Below, piece after piece: positions 43,408 through 52,968 of a stretch of DNA of 64,000 bases. The DNA comes from Duganella sp. CF458. Its GTDB lineage: Bacteria > Pseudomonadota > Gammaproteobacteria > Burkholderiales > Burkholderiaceae_D. The notes under the pieces are model-generated. The model was not told the DNA's origin. It searched no databases and was given only the letters and a program-made list of their open reading frames with translations. The position numbers and the translations under genes were made by a program. The DNA lies in assembly GCF_900113115.1 (NCBI RefSeq), contig NZ_FOOF01000015.1, positions 62,001 to 126,000 of the forward strand, in the 5' to 3' direction. How positions within the stretch are numbered: position 1 is the stretch's first letter; the number at the start of each line of letters is the position of its first letter.

Positions 43408-45632
43408 GCTGTCACCTCGCTAGTTTCGATCGGGCCGAGCAAGGCCGCCAGTACCGGCAGCACCAGGCTGGCCCGCGCTGCATCCGTGCCGGCACTGCTC
43501 ACTGGCTGCGCCAACGCCACCGTGCCGGTGGCAACGCGCTGCCCCAGCTGGCGCCGTTCCGCCGCCTCGAAAGTGGCGAAAGTGCGGCGCAGCAGCGGCA
43601 GCAATTCCATGAACGTTTCGCCGGGCAGGCCGGCAATCCAGGACTGCAGGATCTGCCACAGCTGCTCGTTCATCACCAGCAGCAGGCCGCTGCCCTGCAG
43701 GAAGCCTTCCAGCCATTCGGCGCTGGACAAAGGCTGGATCGGATTGGTACAAGCCAGCGACAACGCTTGCGCAACCTGCTCCACCTGCCAGTGCTGCCGC
43801 TCCAGCAGGATGCGCACGGCGCGGCCGGCGATCAGCGGGTGCGCCTGGACGCGCGTGCATTGCTCGAGCGCTTCCAGCCAGGCTTCGCGATGCCCGGCCT
43901 GTTGCAGCAGGCCGATTGCATTGTCGGCCTGGAGCAGTTGCCGCAGCAGCACCTGTGCCGCCTCTTCATTGATGCCGCGCGCCGCCAGCGGCAAGGCGAT
44001 GCAGGCGCGCTGCACCAGGCCATCCATGACTTGCGCGACGCTGGCGGTATCGGTATTGCGCGTGCTACCGTAGCGCAGCACATTGGCCAACGGCGCCAGC
44101 GCTTCCAGCAACGCACCCGCTTCGTGGGTCGTGGCAGCCAGCGCCTGCATGCGCGCCATCACTTCGGGCACGGCGTGGCGCGCATCGGCCAGCAACATCT
44201 GTTCGGCCAGTCCGGTTACGTCGGCCAGGCGGCTCGCGCTGCGCGCCAGGTGGATCAGGCGCGCATTGCAGGCCGCTTCCACGGTGGCGCCCCAGACGTT
44301 GGCCTCGATCAGGCGCACTTCAAAATCGGGCTCCCACGCCAGCACCCATTTTTCATGGAAGCTGCCGCTCTTGCCGCTGACCGCCCGGGTGCGGCCCCAG
44401 TCGATGCCAAGCAGCGACAGGCGGTGCAGGAACACGCTTTTTTCCATGTGCTTCGGCTGGCGCAGGTCCAGCTCGAGCTCCTGCTGGTCGGCGCGCGGCG
44501 CCATGCGCAAGCTCTTTTGAAGCTGGCGCACATCCGCCGGCAGCGGCAGGGTCGGCGTTTCGGCCGGCACCGCACCGAGGCGGTCGTTGACCAGCAATTC
44601 GCGCTCGATCAGGCGCAGCGGCGCATCGCTTTCGCCAAACAGCACGCTTTGCAGCGCATCCAGCAACTCGCCGAGGCCGGCCCGGGAACGCTCGCGCAAG
44701 GCGGCCAGGCTTTCGGCCAGGCGCAGCGCTTCGATCACGTGCGCCGACGAGGCATCCAGGCCGTTCTTGCGCAACAGGCGCACGGCATCGGTCAGCCAGT
44801 AAGTCGGCGCACGCTGCGGCGTATGCCACAGGTGGTGATACCAGCCGGGGGCCTGCACCCCGGCGCCATAGCCGCTGTCGAAACTCAGGCGGCCATAGCT
44901 CCATGGTGTCCAGGTGGCGGCAACTTTCGCTTTCGGCAGCTCGCTCAGCAGGTCCTTGTCATGTTTCGCAGTCGGCATGTCGCGCAGGGCCGGCACGTGC
45001 CAGGCGCCGCACACCACGGCAATCCGCTGGTAGCCCTGCTTCTGGGCGGCGCGGATCACCTGGCGCATATGCGCTTCGCGCTGGGCTTCGCGCGGCGCCA
45101 GCGGCTCGTCCAGCGACTTGCGGGCCACCGACATCATTTCTTCAATGGCGGCGAACAGCTCCAGGCTGTCGTGGCGCTGTTCAACCAGGTGGTCCCACCA
45201 GGTTTCGAAGTCGGAAAATCCGGCCGCCTGCGCGAGCTGGGCCATCGCATCGCCGCTGCGCTGCACCGGACGTGGCTCGTCATCGCCCTCTTCCCCGCCC
45301 GCCACCGACATGTGCGCGGCCAGCGTGTGCGCCATCGGCAAGTCGATGAAGCGGGTCGGCACGCCGTGCGCCTGGCCATACTGGATGGCCTGCCATTCCG
45401 GCGAAAACTCCGCAAACGGGAAATGCGAGGCGTGCTGCGGCATGGCCGGCGCGTACACCAGCAGCGCCACCGGCGGGCGCATCCCCGCATGCGCGGCCAG
45501 CGGCAGCAGCTCATCAGCCTCCGGCGGGCCTTCGATCAGGATTGCATCCGGCTGCAGTTGCTGCAATGCCTGCGCCAGGCTGCGCGCGCAGCCCGGACCG
45601 TGGTGGCGGATGCCGAAGAAATGCAGTGCCAT
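43404..45632 (-). CDS. DUF5682-family protein (YehM-like)
   Basis: 742 residues. The N-terminus reads FFGIRHHGPGCARSLAQAL then LQPDAILIEGPPEADELLPL, and VVCGAWHVPAL follows near residue 215. A conserved RHHGPG, an IEGP glutamate and a G-x-W/G-H motif recall the TIKI/TraB/ChaN/EreA superfamily of putative metal-dependent hydrolases; I infer this distant relation by eye. The remaining 500 residues are all-helical without motifs. It overlaps the MoxR gene by 1 nt and the VWA gene by 4 nt, so it is an integral part of the operon. Confidence 0.83.
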   Translation of the reverse strand: MALHFFGIRHHGPGCARSLAQALQQLQPDAILIEGPPEADELLPLAAHAGMRPPVALLVYAPAMPQHASHFPFAEFSPEWQAIQYGQAHGVPTRFIDLPMAHTLAAHMSVAGGEEGDDEPRPVQRSGDAMAQLAQAAGFSDFETWWDHLVEQRHDSLELFAAIEEMMSVARKSLDEPLAPREAQREAHMRQVIRAAQKQGYQRIAVVCGAWHVPALRDMPTAKHDKDLLSELPKAKVAATWTPWSYGRLSFDSGYGAGVQAPGWYHHLWHTPQRAPTYWLTDAVRLLRKNGLDASSAHVIEALRLAESLAALRERSRAGLGELLDALQSVLFGESDAPLRLIERELLVNDRLGAVPAETPTLPLPADVRQLQKSLRMAPRADQQELELDLRQPKHMEKSVFLHRLSLLGIDWGRTRAVSGKSGSFHEKWVLAWEPDFEVRLIEANVWGATVEAACNARLIHLARSASRLADVTGLAEQMLLADARHAVPEVMARMQALAATTHEAGALLEALAPLANVLRYGSTRNTDTASVAQVMDGLVQRACIALPLAARGINEEAAQVLLRQLLQADNAIGLLQQAGHREAWLEALEQCTRVQAHPLIAGRAVRILLERQHWQVEQVAQALSLACTNPIQPLSSAEWLEGFLQGSGLLLVMNEQLWQILQSWIAGLPGETFMELLPLLRRTFATFEAAERRQLGQRVATGTVALAQPVSSAGTDAARASLVLPVLAALLGPIETSEVTA

Positions 45633-46720
45633 CAGAGCACGGCGTGGCAGGCGCGGTACAGGTCTTTCCAGCCTTCGCGTTCCTTGACCACGGTTTCCAG
45701 GTACTCGAGCATGACCACACGGTCCTGCACCGGATCCTTGACGATGGCGCCAACCACCGACGAAGCCATGTCGGCCCCGCGCAGCATGCCGTCGCCGAAG
45801 TGCGCCGCCAGCGACATGCCGTTGGTGACGACGGAAATCGCTTCGGCGGTACTCATGCTGGCGCTCGGCGATTTGAGCTTGATCTTGCCGTCGTCGGTCT
45901 GGCCGGAGCGCAGTTCGCGGAAGATCGTGACGATGCGGCGGATTTCCTCCAGCGCCGGTTTCTCGATCGGCAGTTCCAGCGCGCGCCCCAGGCTGGCGAC
46001 GCGGCTCTCGACGATGCTGACTTCCTCGTCGGCGCTGTCCGGCAGCGGCAGCACCACGGTGTTGAAGCGGCGCTTCAGGGCGCTGGACAAGTCGTTCACA
46101 CCGCGGTCGCGGTCATTCGCGGTGGCGATCACGTTGAAGCCCTTGGCCGCCTGCACGTATTCGTCCAGTTCAGGAATCGGCAGGATCTTCTCGGACAACA
46201 GGCTGATGAAACTGTCCTGCACTTCGGATGGAATGCGTGTCAATTCCTCGATACGGGCCAGCTTGCCGGTGCGCATGGCGCGCATCACCGGGCTTGGTAC
46301 AACGGCGTCCTGGCTCGGGCCCTTCGCCAGCAGTTGCGCGTAATTCCAGCCGTAGCGGATGGTTTCCTCGGCGGTACCGGCAGTACCCTGCACCACCAGG
46401 TTCGAATTGCCGCTGATCGCGGCAGCCAGGTGTTCCGAGACCCAGGACTTGGCCGTGCCCGGCACGCCCAGCAACAGCAAGGCGCGGTCGGTCGCCAGCG
46501 TGGCCACCGCGATCTCGATGATGCGGCGCTTGCCGATGTACTTTGGCGTGATCTCGACACCGTTGTCCAGCGTGCCGCCGAGCAGGTAGGTGGCGACCGC
46601 CCACGGCGACAATTCCCAGTTCGGCGGGCGCTGGCGCTGGTCGGCCTCCTTCAACGCCGCCAGTTCATGTGCGAACTGCTGTTCGGCGCTTTGGCGCAGT
46701 ACTTTGATTTCGTTAGCCAT
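45632..46720 (-). CDS. MoxR-family AAA+ ATPase, YehL subfamily
   Basis: 362 residues. Walker A is GVPGTAKS (85-92), Walker B/sensor is LARIEELTRIPSEVQDSFIS, and FNVIATANDRDRGVNDLSSA holds sensor 1 with the arginine-finger region (ALKRRFNTVVLPLP). This is the MoxR layout, and the company of VWA, SWIM and DUF5682 genes fits the YehL subfamily described for MoxR proteins. MoxR ATPases remodel or activate partner proteins through VWA adaptors. It is the third gene of the operon, with gaps of only 2 and -1 nt to its neighbours. Confidence 0.92.
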   Translation of the reverse strand: MANEIKVLRQSAEQQFAHELAALKEADQRQRPPNWELSPWAVATYLLGGTLDNGVEITPKYIGKRRIIEIAVATLATDRALLLLGVPGTAKSWVSEHLAAAISGNSNLVVQGTAGTAEETIRYGWNYAQLLAKGPSQDAVVPSPVMRAMRTGKLARIEELTRIPSEVQDSFISLLSEKILPIPELDEYVQAAKGFNVIATANDRDRGVNDLSSALKRRFNTVVLPLPDSADEEVSIVESRVASLGRALELPIEKPALEEIRRIVTIFRELRSGQTDDGKIKLKSPSASMSTAEAISVVTNGMSLAAHFGDGMLRGADMASSVVGAIVKDPVQDRVVMLEYLETVVKEREGWKDLYRACHAVL

Positions 46721-46722
46721 GC

Positions 46723-48270
46723 TTACTCCTTATTGTCCGTAAAGCTGCGGTGCAGCGTGTATTTGAAGCGCTGGGCCTCCTTCAATTCATCGACCAGTTG
46801 CCGCCAGTTGTCCCAATGCGCCCATTCCGGCGCCGGCCAACCTTGTTCCAGGTATTCCATATCGCCGACATCCAGCAGGCTGGCCATCGTTTCGAACTCG
46901 TACTTCATGCCGTAGTCCGGCGCATCCTTCTCGCGCATCATCTGCTGCAGCCGGTCCAGCAGCAGGCGCGAGACCGCCAGGGAAACCTGGGCACCGCCTT
47001 CGCCGGCCATCTGCCGGGCCAGCGACAAGGCGTCGGGCACGCCGCTGCCATTGCCGCACTCCAGCCAAGCGTGCAGCACGCGCTCGCGTGCGGATGCCGG
47101 CAAAGCCATCGCCATATCGGCAAACCTGGCGGACAGCACACGGGCATTGGGTACCTTCGATGCATGGATTGCGATGAACCAGTCAGCCGCCTGCCCCGAC
47201 CCGGCACGGGCGGACAGGCCGATGGCGTGCACCAGGCCTTCCTGCAGCACGCGTCCGAATTCGTTGGCCTGCATCACCTGCAGCACGCCGGCCGGGCTCA
47301 CACTCCAGCGTGCGGCCCAATGGGATGGCGGCACGCACTGCATCATATTGAAGATCCAGGACTGCTTTTCACCCATGCGGTATGGGTTCTCGACGCCGAC
47401 ACCATCGCGCTTCATCGACTTGTCGCAAGCCTCAGGCAGGACCAGCTCCAACACCGGCAAATGGCCCTCGCCTTGGGGCTGCAGCGTGAACAACGCTTCC
47501 ATGCGCGCCGCGCATCGTGCGCCAAGCTGTGAGCCGGCCATGACTGCCAGCAGCTCACGCGCTATGCCCCGCACTTCCTTGCGTTTGTCATCCAGCGCGG
47601 ATTCCAGGAAAGGCTCATCGGCAAGCGACAGCCCTGTTTCCAGGCATGGCAACAGGGCGGCGCGCAGGTCGGCCGGCTCCTGCGCCCAGCCGGCTTGCAA
47701 GCTGGTCAGCGCTGCAGCAGCATCGGCGGCACGCATGGCGCGCAATGCCGCGGCACGCTGCGCCGGAGCGCCGGTATTCCAGGCCCGCTCCACGGCGACC
47801 GCATCATCGGTGCCGGCAACGTATTTCGCGCCCCACTCCGGGTTCTGCGCCACCAGCCAGCGGCCACGCTCCCCCAGTACCGGTAACAGAGTGTCGCGCA
47901 ATCCAGGTCTGCCCATGCCCTGCTCAAGCAAAGGCACCAGGCAGGCATGCGGCACGCTCACGCCTTTTGCATGCGCCAGCGTCAACCAGGTTGGCAGGAG
48001 GTCCGCATGCATGCCGCGCATCAGCAGCAGCAAAATGTCTTCGGCGGCGCGAGGGCATGCGGCTGCTTCGGGGGCCGCGGCCGCCGAAGCAGCCAATCCC
48101 GCGGCGGGCTGGTAGCCGGCACGCTGCCACAGGTCTTGCGCGGCCAATGCCTGCCACAAGCTTTGCCCGGCCTCCAGCTGCAATGCAGGCGCCACGCCGC
48201 TTGCCGGATCGAACGGCACACGGCTGGTGCCAGCCAGCACGGCTTTATGCAAATTAACAGGCAGTTGCAT
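46723..48270 (-). CDS. DUF5691-family protein
   Basis: 515 residues, predicted entirely alpha-helical, rich in Ala and Leu with repeated helical pairs (AWNTGAPAQRAAALRAMRAA, LTSLQAGWAQEPADLRAALL, FLESALDDKRKEVRGIAREL) that look like HEAT-type repeats. No catalytic motif is seen. Its start overlaps the stop of the SWIM gene (TGATG), so translation is coupled. In the operon it may be the adaptor or substrate-binding scaffold of the AAA+/VWA machine, an inference from fold and context only. Confidence 0.82.
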   Translation of the reverse strand: MQLPVNLHKAVLAGTSRVPFDPASGVAPALQLEAGQSLWQALAAQDLWQRAGYQPAAGLAASAAAAPEAAACPRAAEDILLLLMRGMHADLLPTWLTLAHAKGVSVPHACLVPLLEQGMGRPGLRDTLLPVLGERGRWLVAQNPEWGAKYVAGTDDAVAVERAWNTGAPAQRAAALRAMRAADAAAALTSLQAGWAQEPADLRAALLPCLETGLSLADEPFLESALDDKRKEVRGIARELLAVMAGSQLGARCAARMEALFTLQPQGEGHLPVLELVLPEACDKSMKRDGVGVENPYRMGEKQSWIFNMMQCVPPSHWAARWSVSPAGVLQVMQANEFGRVLQEGLVHAIGLSARAGSGQAADWFIAIHASKVPNARVLSARFADMAMALPASARERVLHAWLECGNGSGVPDALSLARQMAGEGGAQVSLAVSRLLLDRLQQMMREKDAPDYGMKYEFETMASLLDVGDMEYLEQGWPAPEWAHWDNWRQLVDELKEAQRFKYTLHRSFTDNKE

Positions 48271-49640
48271 CAGCCGTTACCTCCGTCGAGATTGAAAGTG
48301 CGGCCGCCGACATGGGCCGCCAGCGGAAGGAAGGAATAGCCCTGCCACAGCCCGAATACCCGCAATGGGTGGCCGCCCGCCAGCGCGTGCAGCTGCCAGC
48401 CCTGGCGAAACGCCGCATCCACCGCCAGCGCTTCGCCATTGGCGGCGCGCAGCGACCAAGGCATGGCCTTGCTCGCGTCATGAACCGGCGTGACCTGCTC
48501 CAGCGCCATCGGCCAGGTTTCAAGGAAGGGATTGGCCGCCAGCGCCTGCGCGTAGCGCTCAAATTCCGCCGCCAGCTCCGTTGGCGCAACGACCTGCTGC
48601 ACGCCAGGCGCAGCATCGAGCAGCTTCACATCACCGGCAAACACCACGCGCATCGGCACGGCCGCCGGATAGTAATGTACGCTGCCCTGGTAAATCGCAC
48701 CAGTCGGCGGCGCGGGCGGCAGCGCCATGCTACCGGCGGAGAACTGCAGCAGCATCGCCCAGCGCCCGCTGTTTTCGCCATGCAGGAAAGTCGCGCAACT
48801 GCCCACCCGCCCGTCCTCCAGCGTGCGTGCGCCCATGACCAGCCAGCGATCGTGGACGCCGGGCTGCGCCAGCACGTCTTCCTGGCTGGTCGCCCAGCCG
48901 ATGGCGGAACGCACCTCATGTTGAAGGCCGTCCGGCAGCGATGGCAGGCGCGCATAGGCCTGCCGCAACAGCGCCAGTTGCGCCAGTTCGCGCGCGGCGG
49001 CCAGTTCCCAGCCCTCGCTGCCGCCGCCATAGATCGAAAGCCCGAGCCGGCGTACGCGCGACGCCAGCCCCGATGCCTGTGTATCGACCAGGCGGGACGC
49101 CATGGCTTCCCAATCCTTGGAAGGCTTGCTGCGCAGCGTAGCCAGTCCTTCACGGCCCAGGTCTTCCAGCCATGCGTCCAGCACGGCCAGGCCGGCTTCC
49201 ACATTGCCCTGGCGCTTTTCCTGCCGCTTTTGCTGGCTTGCTTCGCGGGCGGCGAGCGCTTCCGGCGTTGCCGCTTCCGCTTCCTTGGCCGCCTTCTTCT
49301 CGCTGCGCTCTTCGCGGCTTTGCAGCCAGTCGCTCACCCACTGCGGTGCCTCGCTCTCCTTGAAGGCGGCACTATCGCGCGCATACAGCAGGTACAGGCC
49401 GATGCCATGCTTGCAGGGGAACTTGCGGCTTGGGCAATTGCATTTGAACGCGGGGCCGGCCAGGTCGATCTGGGCACGGTAAGGTTCCTTGCCGCTGCCT
49501 TGGCACAAGCCCCATAGAGCTTGCGCATGTCCACCAAGGCCGGACCATTTGGAAAGGCTGGCCTGCCCGGTGCCAGCTTTGGCGGATGCAGCGTCCGGCG
49601 CGAGCGCCAGGATTTGTTCGGCAGTGAGGCTCACAATCAC
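48270..49640 (-). CDS. SWIM zinc-finger protein (YehQ-like), first gene of AAA+/VWA operon
   Basis: 456 residues. The SWIM motif CxCx(n)CxH is at 67-78 (FKCNCPSRKFPCKHGIGL), giving a zinc-binding module that contacts DNA or protein. A charged Glu/Lys/Ala stretch (about 110-145) follows, then a long helical and beta-rich region of unknown fold. It heads the five-gene operon (SWIM, DUF5691, MoxR, DUF5682, VWA). It is divergent from the RNase HI-like gene; the 52-nt gap to it should hold both promoters. Confidence 0.88.
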   Translation of the reverse strand: MIVSLTAEQILALAPDAASAKAGTGQASLSKWSGLGGHAQALWGLCQGSGKEPYRAQIDLAGPAFKCNCPSRKFPCKHGIGLYLLYARDSAAFKESEAPQWVSDWLQSREERSEKKAAKEAEAATPEALAAREASQQKRQEKRQGNVEAGLAVLDAWLEDLGREGLATLRSKPSKDWEAMASRLVDTQASGLASRVRRLGLSIYGGGSEGWELAAARELAQLALLRQAYARLPSLPDGLQHEVRSAIGWATSQEDVLAQPGVHDRWLVMGARTLEDGRVGSCATFLHGENSGRWAMLLQFSAGSMALPPAPPTGAIYQGSVHYYPAAVPMRVVFAGDVKLLDAAPGVQQVVAPTELAAEFERYAQALAANPFLETWPMALEQVTPVHDASKAMPWSLRAANGEALAVDAAFRQGWQLHALAGGHPLRVFGLWQGYSFLPLAAHVGGRTFNLDGGNG

Positions 49641-49692
49641 CTGTTAAAGTGGAGGGAAAAACGAGCCGCAAGTGTTGCAAATATAATTACCT

Positions 49693-50160
49693 ATGTCAAC
49701 GAAACAAGAACGTGCGCGCGCTGAAAAACTCGCGCGCCAGCCTGTCCCAACCTCTCCCGCCGCATGGCAGGCATGGTTCGATGGCTCCGCCCATCCCAAC
49801 CCGGGCCGCATCGGCGTCGGCGTGCTGCTTTCCGGCCCTGCTGGAGAACGTGTGGAAATCAGCCGCCGCGCGGGCCACGGCAGCAGCGGCGATGCCGAAT
49901 ACCTGGCCCTGATCGCGGCGCTGGAAAAGGCAGTGGAGCTGGGCGTGCCGGAGTTGCTGGTGTACGGCGACAGCCAGGTGGTGGTACAGGATGTGCTGGT
50001 ATCGCCCCAGGCGGGGGCAAAAGCGCTGGAAGAACATCGCGCCCGCGCGGGGCAGTTGATGGCGGCATTAACGCAAGTGAATGTGCGCTGGGTGCCGCGT
50101 CACAGGAATGGGGACGCGGACCGCCTGTCGCAGCAGGCGATCCGCGAAAGTGCAGCTTAG
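49693..50160 (+). CDS. Ribonuclease HI-family protein
   Basis: 155 residues. The RNase H fold is complete, with the acidic residues Asp30 ([10 protein letters not shown]), Glu69 (GDAEYLALI), Asp93 (VYGDSQVVV) and Asp143 ([10 protein letters not shown]). It differs from housekeeping RnhA and belongs to the reverse-transcriptase-like RNase HI group. It would cut RNA in RNA-DNA hybrids. Length is normal. The 3' end overlaps the convergent chemoreceptor gene by 4 nt. Confidence 0.88.
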   Translation: MSTKQERARAEKLARQPVPTSPAAWQAWFDGSAHPNPGRIGVGVLLSGPAGERVEISRRAGHGSSGDAEYLALIAALEKAVELGVPELLVYGDSQVVVQDVLVSPQAGAKALEEHRARAGQLMAALTQVNVRWVPRHRNGDADRLSQQAIRESAA

Positions 50161-51704
50161 CGAACCTTGAATACGCTGACCACTTCAGCCAGGTTGCTGG
50201 CCTGGTTCTGCATGGATTCGGCTGCAGCAGCCGCTTCTTCCACCAGTGCGGCATTCTGCTGCGTGACCTGGTCCATCTGGCCGACAGCCTTGTAGACTTC
50301 ATCGATGCCGGAGCTCTGCTCGGCGCTGGCAGCCGTGATTTCGCTGATGATGTCCGACACGCGCTGCACGCTGGAGACGATTTCCTCCATCGTGTTACCC
50401 GCGTCCGACACGAGGCGGGTGCCGGCATTGACCTTCTCGACAGAGTCGCCGATCAATTCCTTGATCTCTTTAGCCGCCGCAGCCGAACGCTGCGCCAGGT
50501 TGCGCACTTCCGACGCCACCACCGCAAAGCCGCGGCCCTGCTCGCCCGCACGGGCCGCTTCCACGGCCGCATTCAGCGCCAGGATATTGGTCTGGAAGGC
50601 AATGCTGTCGATCACGGTAATGATGTCCACGATCTTGCGAGAAGAAGCATCGATCGACTCCATGGTGCCCACTACTTCCGACACCACGCTGCCGCCCTTG
50701 CGCGCCACCGAAGCGGCAGCACCGGCCAATTGGTTGGCCTGGCGCGCGTTATCGGCATTCTGCTTGACGGTTGAAGTCAGTTCTTCCATCGACGACGCGG
50801 TTTCTTCCAGCGACGCCGCCTGCTGCTCGGTACGCGCCGACAGGTCCTGGTTGCCCGCCGCGATCTCGCTGGAAGCGATGGTGATCGAATGGGTACCGTT
50901 GCGCACTTCGCTGACGATGTTCAGCAAGGATTGGTTCATGTCGCGCAAAGCGCCCAGCAACTGGCCGGTTTCATCGTTGCCATGCACGCGGATATCGCCG
51001 GTCAGGTCGCCGGCCGCCACGCGGCGTGCGGCATCGACCGCGCGCGACAGCGGCGTGGTAATGCCCTTGGTGAGCACATAGGCGCACGCTGCGCCGAACG
51101 CCACCGCCAGCACGGCCAGTACCGTCAGCAGGCTGCGGCTGTTGGCCGAAACACTGTCAATCTCTTTGCCGATGGCGTCGATCTTCCCGCGCTGCATGGA
51201 CAGCAGATCCTGCACCAGCACCTGGTATTGCGCGGCAGCCGGGCGATAGGTCTTTTCGAATACTTCGTTCGCCTGTTCCAGCTCGCCGTCGGTCTTCAGC
51301 TTGGCCACCTGGTCGCGCGAGGCGATATATACCTTGCGCTGGGCCATGATGCGGTCGAACAGCTCCTTTTCATCGGCGTCGCTGATCAGCGGCTCGATAC
51401 GCTTCTGCAGGTCGGAAGACGCTGAGGTCGATGCCTTGGATTCCTCGGCGAAGAAGGCGCCCAGCGTTGCATCGCTGCTGCGGGCAATCGCCGTGGTGCG
51501 GCGAATAGCGCTATCGATCTTCGAATACCAGTCGGAGATCATGCGTTCTTTCGCCAGCGGCGTCTCCATCATATGGCGCGTAGCGCCGGCAACTTGCTGC
51601 AATCGCCACACGCCGATGGCGGCAATCACGATGGACAGTGCAAGCGTAACGGCAAAGCCGAATGCCAGGCGTTTGCCGATACTCAGGTTATTCAGGAAGT
51701 TCAT
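50157..51704 (-). CDS. Methyl-accepting chemotaxis protein (4HB-type sensor)
   Basis: 515 residues, the length of Tar/Tsr-like receptors. TM1 (about 12-33), a four-helix-bundle periplasmic domain with typical helical pattern (residues 35-190), TM2 (about 191-211), HAMP ([20 protein letters not shown]) and a signalling domain with the canonical tip ([20 protein letters not shown]) are visible. Its start overlaps the cheW stop by 4 nt, so receptor and adaptor are made together. The C-terminus lacks a CheR-binding NWETF pentapeptide. Confidence 0.92.
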   Translation of the reverse strand: MNFLNNLSIGKRLAFGFAVTLALSIVIAAIGVWRLQQVAGATRHMMETPLAKERMISDWYSKIDSAIRRTTAIARSSDATLGAFFAEESKASTSASSDLQKRIEPLISDADEKELFDRIMAQRKVYIASRDQVAKLKTDGELEQANEVFEKTYRPAAAQYQVLVQDLLSMQRGKIDAIGKEIDSVSANSRSLLTVLAVLAVAFGAACAYVLTKGITTPLSRAVDAARRVAAGDLTGDIRVHGNDETGQLLGALRDMNQSLLNIVSEVRNGTHSITIASSEIAAGNQDLSARTEQQAASLEETASSMEELTSTVKQNADNARQANQLAGAAASVARKGGSVVSEVVGTMESIDASSRKIVDIITVIDSIAFQTNILALNAAVEAARAGEQGRGFAVVASEVRNLAQRSAAAAKEIKELIGDSVEKVNAGTRLVSDAGNTMEEIVSSVQRVSDIISEITAASAEQSSGIDEVYKAVGQMDQVTQQNAALVEEAAAAAESMQNQASNLAEVVSVFKVR

Positions 51705-52171
51705 GCCGCCATCTTCTCGATCAGGCCCATGTCGGCAGACGACATCAAGCGTTCAATATCGACCAGGATCAGCATGCGGTCATCGATGGTACCCAGGCCG
51801 GTGATGTATTCGGTATCCATCGAACCGCTGATGTCCGGGGCGGCCTTGATCTGCTCCGGTTGCAGTGTCGTCACATCGGACACGGCATCGACCACGATAC
51901 CCACGGTGCGGGTCCCGATGTGCAGGATGATGACCACCGTGAACGGGCCGTAGGTCGGCTCGCCAAGCTGGAAGCGCACGCGCATGTCGATGATCGGCAC
52001 GATCAGGCCGCGCAAGTTGATCACGCCTTTCACGTAGTCCGGCGCGCTGGCAATGCGGGTCGGGCTTTCGTAGCTGCGAATCTCGCTGACCTTCTGGATA
52101 TCGATGCCGTATTCTTCCTGCCCCAGGGTAAAGGCCAGGAACTCGGCAGCTTGGTTGGTGGTTGTAGTCAT
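51701..52171 (-). CDS. cheW: Chemotaxis adaptor protein CheW
   Basis: 156 residues. Couples receptors to CheA. The CheW double beta-barrel signature is clear: [40 protein letters not shown] and [11 protein letters not shown]. It is the first gene of a two-gene operon with the 4HB chemoreceptor (ATGA overlap). The 146-nt gap upstream, shared with the divergent HD-domain gene, is AT-rich and holds the promoters. Confidence 0.95.
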   Translation of the reverse strand: MTTTTNQAAEFLAFTLGQEEYGIDIQKVSEIRSYESPTRIASAPDYVKGVINLRGLIVPIIDMRVRFQLGEPTYGPFTVVIILHIGTRTVGIVVDAVSDVTTLQPEQIKAAPDISGSMDTEYITGLGTIDDRMLILVDIERLMSSADMGLIEKMAA

Positions 52172-52317
52172 GATAATTTTTCACTTATGAACGATGACAC
52201 CGTAATGTTACCGTAGACCAATAAAATAATCACCAACAATTTTGCTCTAGAGAAACATACAAGCTTGCGATAAATACATGGCACAATTGCGCAGCTAAAA
52301 AACGGAATCAAGGCTTT

Positions 52318-52968
52318 ATGGATATCACTCTGAGCAGTTGGCAGCCGCGCCTGGTCGCGCTCGCCATCGCAGCAGCGGGCGACGACGGCGCCCACGACAT
52401 CAATCACCTGCATCGGGTATGGCGCAACGCCAGGCTGTTGTTGGAACAGCATCCCGAGGCCGACCACCTGGTCGTGATGGCCGCCTGCTACCTGCACGAC
52501 CTGGTCAACCTGCCGAAGAACCACCCGGAACGCCATCTCGCATCGCGCCAGGCCGCCGTACTGGCGCGCGCCCAACTGGCCGAAGCCGGTTTCCCGCCCG
52601 GGCGCCTGGACGCGGTGGCCCACGCCATCGAAACCCATAGTTTTTCCGCCGCGCTGCAACCGACCACGCTGGAAGCGCGCATCGTGCAGGACGCCGACCG
52701 CCTGGACGCGCTCGGCGCCGTCGGCCTGGCGCGCATGTTCTATATTGCGGGCCGCATGGGCACCGCATTGGCGCATCCGGACGATCCATTGGCCGCGAAC
52801 CGCGAACGCAACGACAAGATCTACTCCCTCGATCACATCGAGGTAAAGCTGGCCACCCTGCCCGGCACCATGCAGACCGCCGCCGGCCGCGCGCTGGGCG
52901 AACAGCGCCTGCAGGAGCTGCTGGCCTTCCGCGACAGCTTCGTCGCAGAATGGGCGGTGGCGGCATGA
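52318..52968 (+). CDS. HD-domain phosphohydrolase
   Basis: 216 residues of the YedJ-like HD superfamily. The metal ligands are visible in order: HDINHLHRV (His), CYLHDLVNLPKNHPE (His-Asp) and QDADRLDALGAVGLARMFY (Asp). It probably hydrolyses a phosphorylated nucleotide or small metabolite; the substrate is unknown. It overlaps the MFS transporter gene by 4 nt (ATGA), so they are coupled. Confidence 0.88.
   Translation: MDITLSSWQPRLVALAIAAAGDDGAHDINHLHRVWRNARLLLEQHPEADHLVVMAACYLHDLVNLPKNHPERHLASRQAAVLARAQLAEAGFPPGRLDAVAHAIETHSFSAALQPTTLEARIVQDADRLDALGAVGLARMFYIAGRMGTALAHPDDPLAANRERNDKIYSLDHIEVKLATLPGTMQTAAGRALGEQRLQELLAFRDSFVAEWAVAA

Noticed and set aside
43239-46343. 1034-codon open frame on the plus strand
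   Set aside because: Shadow of the VWA, DUF5682 and MoxR genes, all with clear motifs on the minus strand.
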